A stretch of 64,000 nucleotides of DNA, taken from positions 62,001 through 126,000 of the forward strand of contig QQVD01000034.1 in assembly GCA_003388555.1 (NCBI GenBank), written 5' to 3'. Both the position numbers and the translations under genes were made by a program. The DNA is from Acidobacteriota bacterium. Lineage in GTDB: Bacteria > Acidobacteriota > Thermoanaerobaculia > Multivoradales > Multivoraceae. The notes beneath the pieces were generated by a model. The model ran no database searches. It was not told where the DNA came from and saw nothing but the letters and a program-made list of their open reading frames with translations. Shown here piece by piece: positions 18,831 through 29,891 of the stretch; positions within the stretch are counted from its first letter, which is position 1; the number at the start of each line of letters is the position of its first letter.

Positions 18831-19823
18831 ATGAGAGTACCCATCCCGGATGCCCGTTCCCTCGCTTCGTGGATCGCCCTCGCCGGGATGAGTGCGTCGC
18901 TCGGCGCCTCCGAAGAGGGGCCGCGCGAGGGCGTGCTGCGCACGCCGGACGAGCGGTTCGAGAACCTGCCCGACTTCCCGTTCGAGCCGCACTACGCGAC
19001 GATCGACGGCCTGCGAGTCCACTACCTCGACGAGGGCCCCGAGGACGGTCCGGTGGTGCTGCTGCTGCACGGCGAGCCGACCTGGTCGTACCTCTACCGC
19101 AGGATGATCCCGGTGCTCAGCGAGGCCGGGATGCGCAGCATCGTGCCCGACCTCGTCGGCTTCGGGCGCTCCGACAAGCCGCGGTCGATGGAGGTGCACA
19201 CCTACGCCTTCCACGTCGACGTGATCACCCGGCTCGTCGAGCAGCTCGATCTCCAGGGCGCGACCTTCTTCGGTCAGGACTGGGGTGGCCTCATCGGGCT
19301 GCGCGTCGTTGCCGAGAATCCGGAGCGCTTCGCCGGCGTCGTGATCTCCAACACCGGCCTGCCGGTCGGCGACGCGCCGCTCAGCCCCGGGTTCATGCAG
19401 TGGAAGGCGATGAACCAGGCGATGATCGACCGCGGCGACATGGCGGTCGGCGCCATGGTGGCGCGCGCCACCGGCGATCCCTCGGTGGAGGCGGCCTACG
19501 ACGCTCCCTTCCCCGACCCGAGCTACAAGGCAGGGCCGCTGATCTTGCCGCAGCGCGTGCCGGTGACCGAGGACGATCCGGCGCGCGAGGCGAACCTCGC
19601 GGCCTGGCGTGTTTTCGAGCAGTGGGAGAAGCCGTTTCTCACCGCCTTCGGCGACAGCGACCCGGTGACCGGCGGCGGCCAGGAGGCGTTCAAGAGTCGG
19701 GTCCCCGGCGCCCGTGGTCTCGAGCACCCGATCCTCACCGGCGGGCGCCACTTCATCCAGGAGAGTCACGGCCCCGAGCTGGCGCGCCTGATCGTCGAGC
19801 AGATCCGCTCGTACGGTGACTGA
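18831..19823 (+). CDS. Haloalkane dehalogenase-like alpha/beta hydrolase
   Basis: 330 residues, closest by eye to haloalkane dehalogenase subfamily I. The signature RTPDERFENLPDFPFEP is followed by the oxyanion region LLLHGEPTWSYLYRRM. The nucleophile elbow FGQDWGG has Asp150 and the halide-binding Trp151. The acid is Asp277 (or Asp275) in FGDSDP and the base His307 in GGRHFIQ. These enzymes cleave carbon-halogen bonds by water. Unusually, about 35 residues precede the normal start and include a weak signal-like stretch (LASWIALAGMSASLGA). AAGGAGAG supports ATG 18831. A non-dehalogenating hydrolase is possible. Confidence 0.85.
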   Translation: MRVPIPDARSLASWIALAGMSASLGASEEGPREGVLRTPDERFENLPDFPFEPHYATIDGLRVHYLDEGPEDGPVVLLLHGEPTWSYLYRRMIPVLSEAGMRSIVPDLVGFGRSDKPRSMEVHTYAFHVDVITRLVEQLDLQGATFFGQDWGGLIGLRVVAENPERFAGVVISNTGLPVGDAPLSPGFMQWKAMNQAMIDRGDMAVGAMVARATGDPSVEAAYDAPFPDPSYKAGPLILPQRVPVTEDDPAREANLAAWRVFEQWEKPFLTAFGDSDPVTGGGQEAFKSRVPGARGLEHPILTGGRHFIQESHGPELARLIVEQIRSYGD

Positions 19824-19853
19824 GGCGCAGGGAACGAAGCGAGGAGGAGATCG

Positions 19854-20861
19854 ATGAGCGAACGGAACACCCAGGTGCTCTTGCGCACCCGCCCCGAGGG
19901 CAAGCTGTCGCCCGACCACTTCGAGATCCGCCAGGTTGCGATGCCCGAGGCGGCAGACGGCGAGGTGGTGGTGCGCAGCGTGCTGCTGTCGCTCGACGCG
20001 GCGAACCGCGCCTGGATGCAGGGCGCCACCTACAAGTCGGCGGTCGAGGAAGGCGACGTCATGCACGGCTACGCCATCGGCGAGGTGGTCACCGGCGGCG
20101 AGAGGTTCGAGCCGGGCGACCTGGTGGCCGGCGAGCTCGGCTGGCAGCAGTACGCCGCGATGCGCGAGAAGGCGCTGCAGCGCATGCCCGACCACCGTCC
20201 GATCTCGCACCTGCACTCGCTGCTCGGCATCGCCGGCAAGACCGCCTACCACGGGCTGCTGAACGTCGCCGGCATCGAGGCGGAGGAGACGCTGCTGGTC
20301 AGCGCCGCCGCCGGATCGGTGGGCTCGATCGTCGGCCAGATCGGCCGCATCCGCGGCGCCCACGTCGTCGGCATCGCCGGCGGCGCCGAGAAGTGCGCCT
20401 GGGTGCGCGACGAGCTCGGCTTCCACGCCTGCATCGACTACAAGAACGACGACGTCGCCGAGGCGATCCGCCGCCACTGCCCGAACGGCGTCGACGTCTA
20501 CTTCGACAACGTCGGCGGCCCGATCCTGCAGGCGGCGCTGTTCGCGATGAATCTGCGCGGGCGCATCGCCTGCTGCGGCGCGGTGTCGCAGTACGACACC
20601 GCCGAGCCGCGCAGCCCCGCCGGAATCCCCGGCCTGCTGGTGGTCAAGCGGCTGCGCATGGAGGGCTTCATCGTCATGGACTTCGCCGATCGCGACGACG
20701 AGGCGCAGCGCGACCTGCTCGAGTGGTCGCGCAGCGGCGAGCTGCGCGTCGCCGAGGACGTGCTCGAGGGCATCGAGAGCGCCCCGGCGGGCCTGGTCGG
20801 CCTGCTCGCCGGCGAGAACCGCGGCAAGCGCATGGTGCGGGTCGGCCCCGACCCGGCCTGA
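19854..20861 (+). CDS. NADP-dependent MDR-family alkenal/enone reductase
   Basis: 335 residues of the zinc-free medium-chain reductase group that includes leukotriene B4 dehydrogenase and CurA-type reductases, which reduce the double bond of enones with NADPH. Visible are RPEGKLSPDHFEI at the start, LSLDAANRAWM, the Rossmann segment SAAAGSVGSIVGQIGRI with GIAGGAEKC (NADP-binding Lys), and VDVYFDNVGGPILQAAL. AGGAGGAGATCG precedes the ATG. It lies 30 bases after the dehalogenase-like gene and four bases before the sialidase gene, suggesting a common transcript. The physiological substrate is unknown. Confidence 0.93.
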   Translation: MSERNTQVLLRTRPEGKLSPDHFEIRQVAMPEAADGEVVVRSVLLSLDAANRAWMQGATYKSAVEEGDVMHGYAIGEVVTGGERFEPGDLVAGELGWQQYAAMREKALQRMPDHRPISHLHSLLGIAGKTAYHGLLNVAGIEAEETLLVSAAAGSVGSIVGQIGRIRGAHVVGIAGGAEKCAWVRDELGFHACIDYKNDDVAEAIRRHCPNGVDVYFDNVGGPILQAALFAMNLRGRIACCGAVSQYDTAEPRSPAGIPGLLVVKRLRMEGFIVMDFADRDDEAQRDLLEWSRSGELRVAEDVLEGIESAPAGLVGLLAGENRGKRMVRVGPDPA

Positions 20862-20865
20862 ACGC

Positions 20866-22185
20866 GTGCCGGCCCTCCGCCCTCCACGCCTTGGCCCCGG
20901 TCCCGGTGGCGCCAGGCCAGCCGTCCCGGCGCGCCGACGCGCGGCGCGCCACAGTCTCGCGGTGAGCGCGGCGGTCCTGCCGCCGTTGGTCGCGGTCGCT
21001 GCGGCCCAGCCGGCTCCGCGCACCGGCCCGGTCGCCGAGCCGCACGGGCCGGTGGTGCTGCGCGAGCTCGTCTTCGAGCCGCCGGCGGAGTTCGCCGAGT
21101 GCCACGCCTCCACCGTGCTCGCCGTCGCCCCGGGTCCCGGGTCGGAGGGCGCCGCGACCGACGGCGAGCCGCGTCTGCTCGTCGCCTGGTTCGGCGGCAG
21201 CCGCGAGGGCGCCGAGGACGTGGCGATCTGGCTGGCGCAGCGCCCCCTGCAAGCCTCGGGCGCCGTGTCTCCCGGCGGCTGGAGCGCGCCCCGTCTGGTG
21301 GCGCGCAGCGCCGACACCGAGCCCGGGGCCGCGCCGCTGGCGACCTGGAACCCGGTGCTGCATCGCGGCCCCGGCGAAGACGATCCGATCGAGCTCTTCT
21401 ACAAGGTCGGCCCGAACCCCCGCCAGTGGTGGGGGGCGGTGCGGCGCTCCCACGATCTCGGCGACAGCTGGGGCCCCGCCGAGCGGCTGCCGGCGGGCTT
21501 CCTCGGCCCGATCCGCAGCAGACCGCTGGAGCTCGGAGGCGGCGTCCTGCTGGCCCCCTCGAGCAGCGAGCACGACGGCTGGCGCATCCACTTCGAGCGC
21601 CGCGGTGCCGATGGCACCTGGAGTCGGGTCGAGGTGCCAGGGCAGCAGCCGTCGAGCGCCGGGACGGGCGAGGCGCTCTCCGCGATCGAGGCGATCCAGC
21701 CCAGTTTGCTGCGCCATCCGGACGGCGACCTCCAGGCGCTCAGCCGCAGCCGCCAGGGCCGCATCGCCGAGACCTTCTCGCGCGACGGCGGCCGCAGCTG
21801 GTCACCGCCTCAGCTCACCGAGCTGCCGAATCCGAGCGCCGGAGTCGAGGCGCTCACGCTCCCGGGCGGCAACCACCTGCTGGTCTACAACCACCACCCC
21901 GGCGGCGTGCCCTGGCCTGAGGCCCGCTCGCGCCTCGACGTGGCGCTGAGCCGCGACGGTCGCACCTGGTACGCGCTCACCCAGCTCGAGTACGACGATC
22001 CCGAGCAGGGGGAGTTGCACGAGTACTCGTACCCGGCGGCTGTCGTCGGTCCCGACGGTCTGGTGCACGTCACCTACACCTGGAGGCGGCGCAGCATCCG
22101 TCACGTGGTGCTCGACCCGGCGCGCTTCGGCGATGCCTGGAGCGAGTCGCGGCGGATCGTCGGCGGCGAGTGGCCGGAGTGGTGA
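20866..22185 (+). CDS. Sialidase family protein with Asp-boxes
   Basis: A 439-residue six-bladed propeller protein of the bacterial sialidase/neuraminidase group. The N-terminus carries a signal-like stretch (SLAVSAAVLPPLVAVAAA). The body opens with HASTVLAV and VAWFGGSREGAEDVAIW, typical of predicted neuraminidases. Three Asp-boxes are visible: SHDLGDSWG, SRDGGRSWS and SRDGRTWY. It probably releases terminal sialic-acid-like sugars in the periplasm or outside. It starts with GTG four bases after the previous stop without a good ribosome site, so an internal GTG at 20962 is possible. A sodium symporter gene follows. Glycosidase specificity is not proven, since the propeller is also used by other hydrolases and lyases. 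Confidence 0.82.
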   Translation: MPALRPPRLGPGPGGARPAVPARRRAARHSLAVSAAVLPPLVAVAAAQPAPRTGPVAEPHGPVVLRELVFEPPAEFAECHASTVLAVAPGPGSEGAATDGEPRLLVAWFGGSREGAEDVAIWLAQRPLQASGAVSPGGWSAPRLVARSADTEPGAAPLATWNPVLHRGPGEDDPIELFYKVGPNPRQWWGAVRRSHDLGDSWGPAERLPAGFLGPIRSRPLELGGGVLLAPSSSEHDGWRIHFERRGADGTWSRVEVPGQQPSSAGTGEALSAIEAIQPSLLRHPDGDLQALSRSRQGRIAETFSRDGGRSWSPPQLTELPNPSAGVEALTLPGGNHLLVYNHHPGGVPWPEARSRLDVALSRDGRTWYALTQLEYDDPEQGELHEYSYPAAVVGPDGLVHVTYTWRRRSIRHVVLDPARFGDAWSESRRIVGGEWPEW

Positions 22186-22229
22186 GAAGGGCGTGCCGTG
22201 GCCGGCGTCCGTTGCGGCGGAGGCGCTGA

Positions 22230-23825
22230 GTGGAGCGCCTGCACCCGGTCGATCTCGCCGTGCTCCTCGGCTACCTCGTGGCGGTGGCCGCGCTCGGAGC
22301 GTCCTTCCGCAGCCGCAGCCGCGATCCGCGCGGCTTCAAGATCGCCAGCGGCCGGCTCGCCGGCTGGGCGGTCGGCATGTCGCTCTTCGGCACCTTCCTG
22401 TCGAGCAATACCTTCCTCGGCGTGCCGGGCAAGGCCTACGCCAGCGACTGGAACGCCTTCGTCTTCAGCCTCACCCTGCCGGTCGCGGCTTACGTCGCGG
22501 TGCGCTGGTTCCTGCCCTTCCACCGCGCCGGCGCCACCATCTCCGCGTACTCCCACTTCGCCGAGCGCTTCGGCGGCTGGGCGCAGATCTACGCCGCCGC
22601 CTGCTACCTGCTGACCCAGCTGGCGCGCATCGGCTCGATCCTCTTCGGGGTGTCGCTGGCGCTGTCGCAGCTCACCGGTTGGCCCCTGTGGGCGATCGTG
22701 CTGGCGCTCGGCGCTCTGGTCACCGCCTACACCGTGATCGGCGGCATCGAGGCGGTGATCTGGACCGACGTGGTGCAGAGCGTGGTGCTCTCGGCCGGCG
22801 CCCTCTTCGCCCTCGTCACCGTGCTGCGCGGCGTCCCGGGGGGGCTGCTCGGCGCCCTGCGCGAGGGCGCTGCGGCCGGCAAGACCAGCCTCGGCTCCTT
22901 CTCCCTCGATCCGGCACAGTCGACCTTCTGGGTGGTGCTGGCCTACGGCCTGGTGATCAACCTGACCAACTTCGGCATCGACCAGAGCTACGTGCAGCGC
23001 TACCACGCGGCGCGCAGCGCTGCGCACGCGGCGCGTTCGGTGTGGCTCGCCGCCTGGCTCTACCTGCCGGTGTCACTGGTCTTCTTCGTGCTCGGCACCA
23101 GCCTGTTCGTCTGGGGCGATCACAACCCCGAGCTGGTGCAGACGCTGCGCGCCGAGGTCGCCGTCGAGCGCGCCGTGCCGGAAAGCGAGGTCGGCGCGGC
23201 GGAGATCGGCGATCGCGTCTTCCCACGCTTCATCGCCGGCGAGCTGCCGATCGGGCTGCGCGGGCTGCTGCTCGCGGCGCTGCTGGCGGCGGCGATGTCG
23301 AGCATCGACACCAGCCTCAACAGCTCGGCGACGATCCTGCAGGAGGACGTGCTGCGTCCACGCGCCGGGCCGCGGAGCCCAACCAGCGACGGATCGGACC
23401 ACGGCCCGGACGCCGCGTCGGAGGACGTCGGACGCCGCGAGATGCGGATGCTCCACGCCTGCACTCTCGCCATGGGTCTGCTCGGCACGGCTGCGGCGCT
23501 GGCGCTGCTGCGGGTGCGCAGCATCCTCGACGCCTGGTGGACCCTCTCGGGCATCTTCGCCGGCGGCCTGCTCGGCCTCTTCCTGCTCGGTTTCGTGGTG
23601 CATCGGGCGCGCTCCGCCGAGGCGGCGCTGGCCGTGATCGTCGGCACCGGCGTGATCGGCTGGCTGACCCTCGAGCCACGGCTGCCCGAGACGCTGCTGG
23701 CGGCGGGCTCGCCGCTGCGCCTGGCGGTGCACGCCAACCTGATCACCGTGCTCGGCACCCTGACGGTGTTCGCGGTCGGCCTGCTCGCCAGCCGCCTGCG
23801 CCCTTCCCGATCGGTGGCCGGGTAG
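22230..23825 (+). CDS. Sodium:solute symporter (SSS family)
   Basis: 531 residues with about 13 hydrophobic helices. SSS features are the first helices (LLGYLVAVAALGASF), the sodium-site segment MSLFGTFLSSNTFLGVPGKAY, YTVIGGIEAVIWTDVVQ, and AAMSSIDTSLNSSATIL near residue 355. Its GTG start has GGCGGAGG upstream. It sits 44 bases after the sialidase gene, so the simplest reading is import of the sugar released by that enzyme (inference). No sialic acid aldolase, kinase or epimerase is in the window, so the substrate is not settled. The loop around 375-395 (DGSDHGPDAASEDVG) is cytoplasmic and acidic. Confidence 0.92.
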   Translation: MERLHPVDLAVLLGYLVAVAALGASFRSRSRDPRGFKIASGRLAGWAVGMSLFGTFLSSNTFLGVPGKAYASDWNAFVFSLTLPVAAYVAVRWFLPFHRAGATISAYSHFAERFGGWAQIYAAACYLLTQLARIGSILFGVSLALSQLTGWPLWAIVLALGALVTAYTVIGGIEAVIWTDVVQSVVLSAGALFALVTVLRGVPGGLLGALREGAAAGKTSLGSFSLDPAQSTFWVVLAYGLVINLTNFGIDQSYVQRYHAARSAAHAARSVWLAAWLYLPVSLVFFVLGTSLFVWGDHNPELVQTLRAEVAVERAVPESEVGAAEIGDRVFPRFIAGELPIGLRGLLLAALLAAAMSSIDTSLNSSATILQEDVLRPRAGPRSPTSDGSDHGPDAASEDVGRREMRMLHACTLAMGLLGTAAALALLRVRSILDAWWTLSGIFAGGLLGLFLLGFVVHRARSAEAALAVIVGTGVIGWLTLEPRLPETLLAAGSPLRLAVHANLITVLGTLTVFAVGLLASRLRPSRSVAG

Positions 23826-23880
23826 AGTGCGACCGCGGGCGGCGGACCGCGCGGGTTCGCTGTCGAGGAGGGACGCCGAC

Positions 23881-24609
23881 GTGGACTCGACCGGTGAGGT
23901 ACCTGAGGCTGGAGCGGTAGCCGGGGAGATGCGGCAGGACGAGGCGCGCCGCGGCGGCCGCGAGCAGTCGGCGCCCCAGGTCCTGCTGCTCTTCGCCCAT
24001 CCAGCCTACGAGCGCTCGCGCGCCAACCGGGCGCTGCTCGAAGCGGCGCGCACCCTGCCCGGAGTGCTGGTGCACGACCTCTACGAGACCTACCCCGACT
24101 TCGGCATCGACGTGGCCGCGGAGCAGCGCCTGCTGGCGGCCGCGCCCGCGGTGGTGCTGCAGCACCCGCTCTACTGGTACAGCGCTCCGGCGCTGGTCAA
24201 GGAGTGGCTCGACCTGGTGCTCCAGCACGGCTGGGCCTACGGTCACCAGGGGCACGCGCTGGACGGCAAGCGGCTGCTCAGCGTGGTCACCGCCGGCGGC
24301 CCGCGCAGCGCCTACGGCAGCACCGGCGCCAACCGCTTCACCCTCCCCGAGCTGCTGCGCCCCTTCGAGCAGACGGCGCGGCTGTGCCGCATGCACTGGC
24401 TGCCGCCGTTCGCGGTGACCGGCGTGCACGGCATGTCGGACGCCGAGCTGGAGGCGTCGGTGGCGCTCTATCTCGAGGCTCTCTCGTTCGTCTCGGGTGA
24501 AGCGCCCGCGGAGGTGGACCTGGCGAGTCACGAGCTGCTGAACGACCTGCTCGAGGGCGACGCGGCGCGGCGCCGTCGCGGGGAACCCTCGATCCGTCGG
24601 GAGGGCTGA
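23881..24609 (+). CDS. KefF-type NAD(P)H oxidoreductase, potassium efflux ancillary subunit
   Basis: A 242-residue flavodoxin-fold quinone reductase of the KefF/KefG group. LLLFAHPAYERSRANRALLE binds FMN phosphate, followed by VLVHDLYETYPDFGIDV and the highly conserved HPLYWYSAPALVKEWLD and HGWAYG. Known members sit on the cytoplasmic face of the KefB/KefC efflux channel and activate it. The next gene, two bases downstream, is that channel, supporting the assignment. GTG 23881 was chosen for its GAGGAGGG site. The first 35 residues are acidic and absent from the enterobacterial proteins. Confidence 0.9.
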   Translation: MDSTGEVPEAGAVAGEMRQDEARRGGREQSAPQVLLLFAHPAYERSRANRALLEAARTLPGVLVHDLYETYPDFGIDVAAEQRLLAAAPAVVLQHPLYWYSAPALVKEWLDLVLQHGWAYGHQGHALDGKRLLSVVTAGGPRSAYGSTGANRFTLPELLRPFEQTARLCRMHWLPPFAVTGVHGMSDAELEASVALYLEALSFVSGEAPAEVDLASHELLNDLLEGDAARRRRGEPSIRREG

Positions 24610-24611
24610 GC

Positions 24612-26549
24612 GTGCACGGACAGGAGTTCTTCACCCAGGCCTTCGTCTACCTGCTGGCGGGGGTCGTCTCGGTGCCGATCGCCAAGCGTTTGGGCCTGGG
24701 CTCGGTGCTCGGCTACCTGATCGCCGGGGTCGCGATCGGTCCGTTCGCGCTCGGCCTGGTGGCGGAGGAGGGCGAGGACGTCCTGCACTTCGCCGAGTTC
24801 GGCGTCGTGATGATGCTCTTCCTCATCGGCCTCGAGCTGCGGCCGCAGCGCCTGTGGCGGATGCGCGCCCAGATCCTCGGTCTCGGTGGAGTGCAGATCC
24901 TGCTCAGCGCGGTGCTGCTGGGCGCCGCCGCCTGGCTCGCCTTCGGCGACCTGCGCCAGGGCATCGCCATCGGTCTCGTCCTCGCGCTCAGCTCGACGGC
25001 GATCGTGCTGCAGACGATGCAGGAGAAGGGCCTGATGTCGACCGAGGCGGGCGAGAGCAGCTTCTCGGTGCTCCTTGCCCAGGACATCGCGGTGATCCCG
25101 ATGCTGGCCATGCTGCCACTGCTGGCGCTTCGCGGCGGCGGCGACGGTGCGCCGACGCATGCATCGGGGCACGCGGCGGACGGTCACGGGGCGGCGGAGG
25201 GGGCGCACGCCGGCTCGGCGTTCGCCATCGAGTCGCTGCCGATCTGGGGCCGCGGGCTGGTGGTGTTCGCCGCCGTGGCGCTGATCTTCGTCGCCGGCCG
25301 CTACCTGCTGCGGCCGGTCTTCCGCTTCATCGCCCGCGCCCGGCTGCGCGAGATCTTCACCGGCGCGGCGCTGCTGCTGGTGATCGGCATCGCTCTGCTG
25401 ATGGCGCAGGTCGGGCTCAGCCCGGCGCTGGGCACCTTCCTCGCCGGCGTGGTGCTGGCGAACAGCGAGTACCGCCACGAGCTGGAGAGCAGCGTCGAGC
25501 CGTTCAAGGGCCTGCTGCTCGGCCTCTTCTTCATCTCGGTCGGCGCAGCGGTCGACTTCGAGCTGGTGGGGGGCGCGCTGACCACCGTGGCCGGCGCCGT
25601 CGTGGTGCTGGTGGTGGCCAAGATCGCCGTGCTCCTGCTGCTCGCCCGTTTCTTCCGCCTCGGTCTCGACCAGGCGCTGCTCTTCGCCTTCTCGCTGGCC
25701 CAGGGCAGCGAGTTCGCCTTCGTGCTCTTCTCGTTCGCGGTGCAGTCCCAGGTGCTGCCGGCGGAGCTCGCCGAGACGATGGTCGCCGCGGTGGCGTTGA
25801 GCATGGCGCTGACGCCGCTGCTGATGCTCTTCGCCGAGCGGGTGCTGCTGCCCAGGGTCGGCACGGCGGAGGCCGAGGAGCGCGAGAGCGACGTCGAGGA
25901 CGACGAGGCGCCGGTGCTGATCGCCGGCTTCGGCCGCGTCGGCCAGATCGTCGAGCGGCTGCTGACCGCCCAGGGGATCCGCTCGACGGTGCTCGACTTC
26001 GACTCCGACCAGGTCGAGCTGCTGCGCGGCTTCGGCAACGAGGTCTACTACGGCGACGCGACGCGGCTCGACCTGCTGCGTGCCGCCGGCGCCGAGCGCG
26101 CCCGCCTGATCGTGCTGGCGGTGGACCGCCCCGCCACCCAGCTCAAGCTGGTGCACCGGATCCGCGAGCACTTCCCGCATCTGCGCATCGTCGCCCGTGC
26201 CCGCTCGCGTACCGATGCCTACGACCTGATCGATGCCGGTGCCGACGACGTCTTCCGCGAGACCTTCGACTCGGCGTTGCAGATGGGCATCCGCAGCCTC
26301 GAACGTCTCGGGGTGCGCTCCTACCGCGCCCACCGGCTGGCCCGTGCCTTCCGTCAGTTCGACGAGAAGAGCCTGCGCCGACTGCTGCAGCTGCGCAAGG
26401 ACCGCACCGCCTATGTCGGCGCGGCGCGGCGCCAGCGCGAGGACCTCGCCCTGGTGCTCGAGCGTGACGTCGAGCTGCTGCGCGACCCGGGGGACCCGGG
26501 GTGGGACGTCGAGTCGCTGGCTGCAGAATCGCGGGAAGGCAGCGGCTGA
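24612..26549 (+). CDS. kefC: KefB/KefC-type potassium-proton antiporter
   Basis: 645 residues of the CPA2 family. Residues 1-385 form about 12 membrane helices, including GYLIAGVAIGPFALGL, GLELRPQRLW and the transport-site region LALSSTAIVLQTMQEKG. Residues about 430-560 are a TrkA-N (RCK) domain with the NAD-binding GFGRVGQIVERLL and YYGDATRLDLLRAAG. A basic C-terminal tail follows. The family releases potassium in exchange for protons, in Gram-negatives under glutathione-adduct control, to protect against electrophiles. The adjacent KefF-like gene fits. A poorly conserved His/Gly-rich insert lies at about 175-205 (THASGHAADGHG). It starts at GTG two bases after the previous stop. Confidence 0.93.
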   Translation: MHGQEFFTQAFVYLLAGVVSVPIAKRLGLGSVLGYLIAGVAIGPFALGLVAEEGEDVLHFAEFGVVMMLFLIGLELRPQRLWRMRAQILGLGGVQILLSAVLLGAAAWLAFGDLRQGIAIGLVLALSSTAIVLQTMQEKGLMSTEAGESSFSVLLAQDIAVIPMLAMLPLLALRGGGDGAPTHASGHAADGHGAAEGAHAGSAFAIESLPIWGRGLVVFAAVALIFVAGRYLLRPVFRFIARARLREIFTGAALLLVIGIALLMAQVGLSPALGTFLAGVVLANSEYRHELESSVEPFKGLLLGLFFISVGAAVDFELVGGALTTVAGAVVVLVVAKIAVLLLLARFFRLGLDQALLFAFSLAQGSEFAFVLFSFAVQSQVLPAELAETMVAAVALSMALTPLLMLFAERVLLPRVGTAEAEERESDVEDDEAPVLIAGFGRVGQIVERLLTAQGIRSTVLDFDSDQVELLRGFGNEVYYGDATRLDLLRAAGAERARLIVLAVDRPATQLKLVHRIREHFPHLRIVARARSRTDAYDLIDAGADDVFRETFDSALQMGIRSLERLGVRSYRAHRLARAFRQFDEKSLRRLLQLRKDRTAYVGAARRQREDLALVLERDVELLRDPGDPGWDVESLAAESREGSG

Positions 26550-26573
26550 GCCGCGCTGGGCGCCGCTCCCAGG

Positions 26574-28274
<1,701 letters not shown>

Positions 28275-28364
28275 GGCGGTTGGCTCCAGGAGGTTCTCAG
28301 ACCGAGGCTAGCCGAGTCGGTGCATCCGGACGAGGTGACGTGCCCGTTGCGGTCCGCTCACGCC

Positions 28365-29891
28365 TCAGCGGCTCCAGTGGTCGTCGCGGTAGATCGCGGT
28401 GGTCTCGAACGACCGCGTCTCGGGCAGCGTCGCCGGGAGCTCGCGCAGACTCTTGCTCACCGCGCCTCCCGGGCGCTCGGCGGCGAGCAGCTCGAAGCCG
28501 TCGTAGAGCTCGCCGTCGGCGGTGTAGGCGCGGTACGAGAGGCGCAGGCCGTCGACCTCGACGACCTGGTAGAGCTGGCTGTTCTCGGCCATCCGGTCGA
28601 TCCGCGGCGGCGGCCCATCCTCGGGCAGATCGATCCACGACGACGGCTCCAGCTCGTACTGCTTGGCGCCGGCGACCGAGATCACGTAGACGGGGCCGGT
28701 TTGCTCGCCGGCCTCCTGGGCGCCGGTCTCCGCCGCCGGCTCGCCGCCGACGTCGCGTCCACGCCCGTAGGAGTGGTCGTGGCCCTGCAACACGAGGTCG
28801 ACTCCGGCCCGGGCGAACAGCGGCCGCACGAAGGCCCGCAGCTCCGGATTGTCGCGCTGCGGCGCGTTGGAGAAGGTGGGGAAGTGGAAGGAGACGATCT
28901 TCCAGCGCACTCCTTCGTCGACCGCGCGTTGCAGCTCGCGCGTGATCCACGGCGCCTGCTCGTCCTGGCCGAAGCTGGTGTTGAGCACGAAGAAGCGCGC
29001 GGCGCCGACGTCGAAGGAGTAGACGGTCTCGTGCAGCGAACGGGGTAGCTCGGCGACCTCGGGGAGAGCGAACTGAGCCCGCCAGTGGATCGACAGCAGG
29101 GGGTCGCCCTGGCGGGCGCGGTCGAGGGCGCGCACCTCGTGGTTGCCGACGACCGGTACCACCGGCAGGCTGGCGTGCACCCAGCCGCCGGCGGCGAACC
29201 ACTCCGCCCAGTCGCCGTCGTAGTGACCGTCGTTGACCAGGTCGCCGGCGTAGAGGGCGAAGGCGGCGTCCGGGGCGGCGGCGTAGGCCGTTCTCACGAC
29301 GCGTGCTCCGTGCGAGAGGATGCCGTTCTGCAGGTCGCCGAAGTAGAGGAAGCGGAAGGCGGCGTCCTCTCGGGCTTCGGCAGCCCCCGGCGCGTCGGTC
29401 GTCGCCGGCCTCGCGTCATCCGTGCAGGGAGGGGTCCGGAACTGGTGCCATTCGCTCCACGGGCCGTCTTCGCTGCCGACCCGGTAGGCGTAGGGCGTCG
29501 CCGGTTCGAGCGCGGTCAGCCGCGCGGAGTGGTAGCGCACCCGGCTCTGCGGCACGGCGTCGTTCCAGTCCGACTGCGCCAGCTCGAGGTCCTGGCTCGT
29601 CGCCTCGACGCGGCGCGCCGCAGCGTCGAGATCGGGCGCCGCCGTGGCCACCGCGAGCTGGGCGAGGCCGGTCTCGACCGTCGTCGCGGTGCGCCAGGTG
29701 ACGTTCATGGCGCGGCACGGCGGCTCGCCGAGGTTGAGCACCACGCGGTCGGGCAGCTCGCCGGCGCCGACCGCCAGGATCGGAAGGGGAGCCCGGCAGG
29801 AGAGCAGCACCGGCGCCGAGAGCAGGGCGATGGCGGCGAACGCGGCGCGGCGCCTCGGGATGCACCCGGTCGGCCGCCAGAGCCAGGACAT
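28365..29891 (-). CDS. Purple acid phosphatase-like metallophosphoesterase lipoprotein
   Basis: 508 residues from the ATG at 29891. That start leaves a lipoprotein signal ending in LLSAPVLLSC; an upstream in-frame ATG at 29975 would add 28 Arg-rich residues and is less likely. A fibronectin-like N-terminal domain (about 40-160, NVTWRTATTVETGLA to PYAYRVGSEDGPWSEW) precedes a calcineurin-like phosphoesterase domain. All metal motifs are present: FGDLQNG, YAGDLVNDG, VVGNHE, SFHFP and GHDHSYGR. This layout is that of plant-type purple acid phosphatases and their bacterial relatives, hydrolysing phosphate esters at the envelope. The insert between GHDHSYGR and VYVISVAGAKQY is unusually acidic. 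Confidence 0.9.
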   Translation of the reverse strand: MSWLWRPTGCIPRRRAAFAAIALLSAPVLLSCRAPLPILAVGAGELPDRVVLNLGEPPCRAMNVTWRTATTVETGLAQLAVATAAPDLDAAARRVEATSQDLELAQSDWNDAVPQSRVRYHSARLTALEPATPYAYRVGSEDGPWSEWHQFRTPPCTDDARPATTDAPGAAEAREDAAFRFLYFGDLQNGILSHGARVVRTAYAAAPDAAFALYAGDLVNDGHYDGDWAEWFAAGGWVHASLPVVPVVGNHEVRALDRARQGDPLLSIHWRAQFALPEVAELPRSLHETVYSFDVGAARFFVLNTSFGQDEQAPWITRELQRAVDEGVRWKIVSFHFPTFSNAPQRDNPELRAFVRPLFARAGVDLVLQGHDHSYGRGRDVGGEPAAETGAQEAGEQTGPVYVISVAGAKQYELEPSSWIDLPEDGPPPRIDRMAENSQLYQVVEVDGLRLSYRAYTADGELYDGFELLAAERPGGAVSKSLRELPATLPETRSFETTAIYRDDHWSR

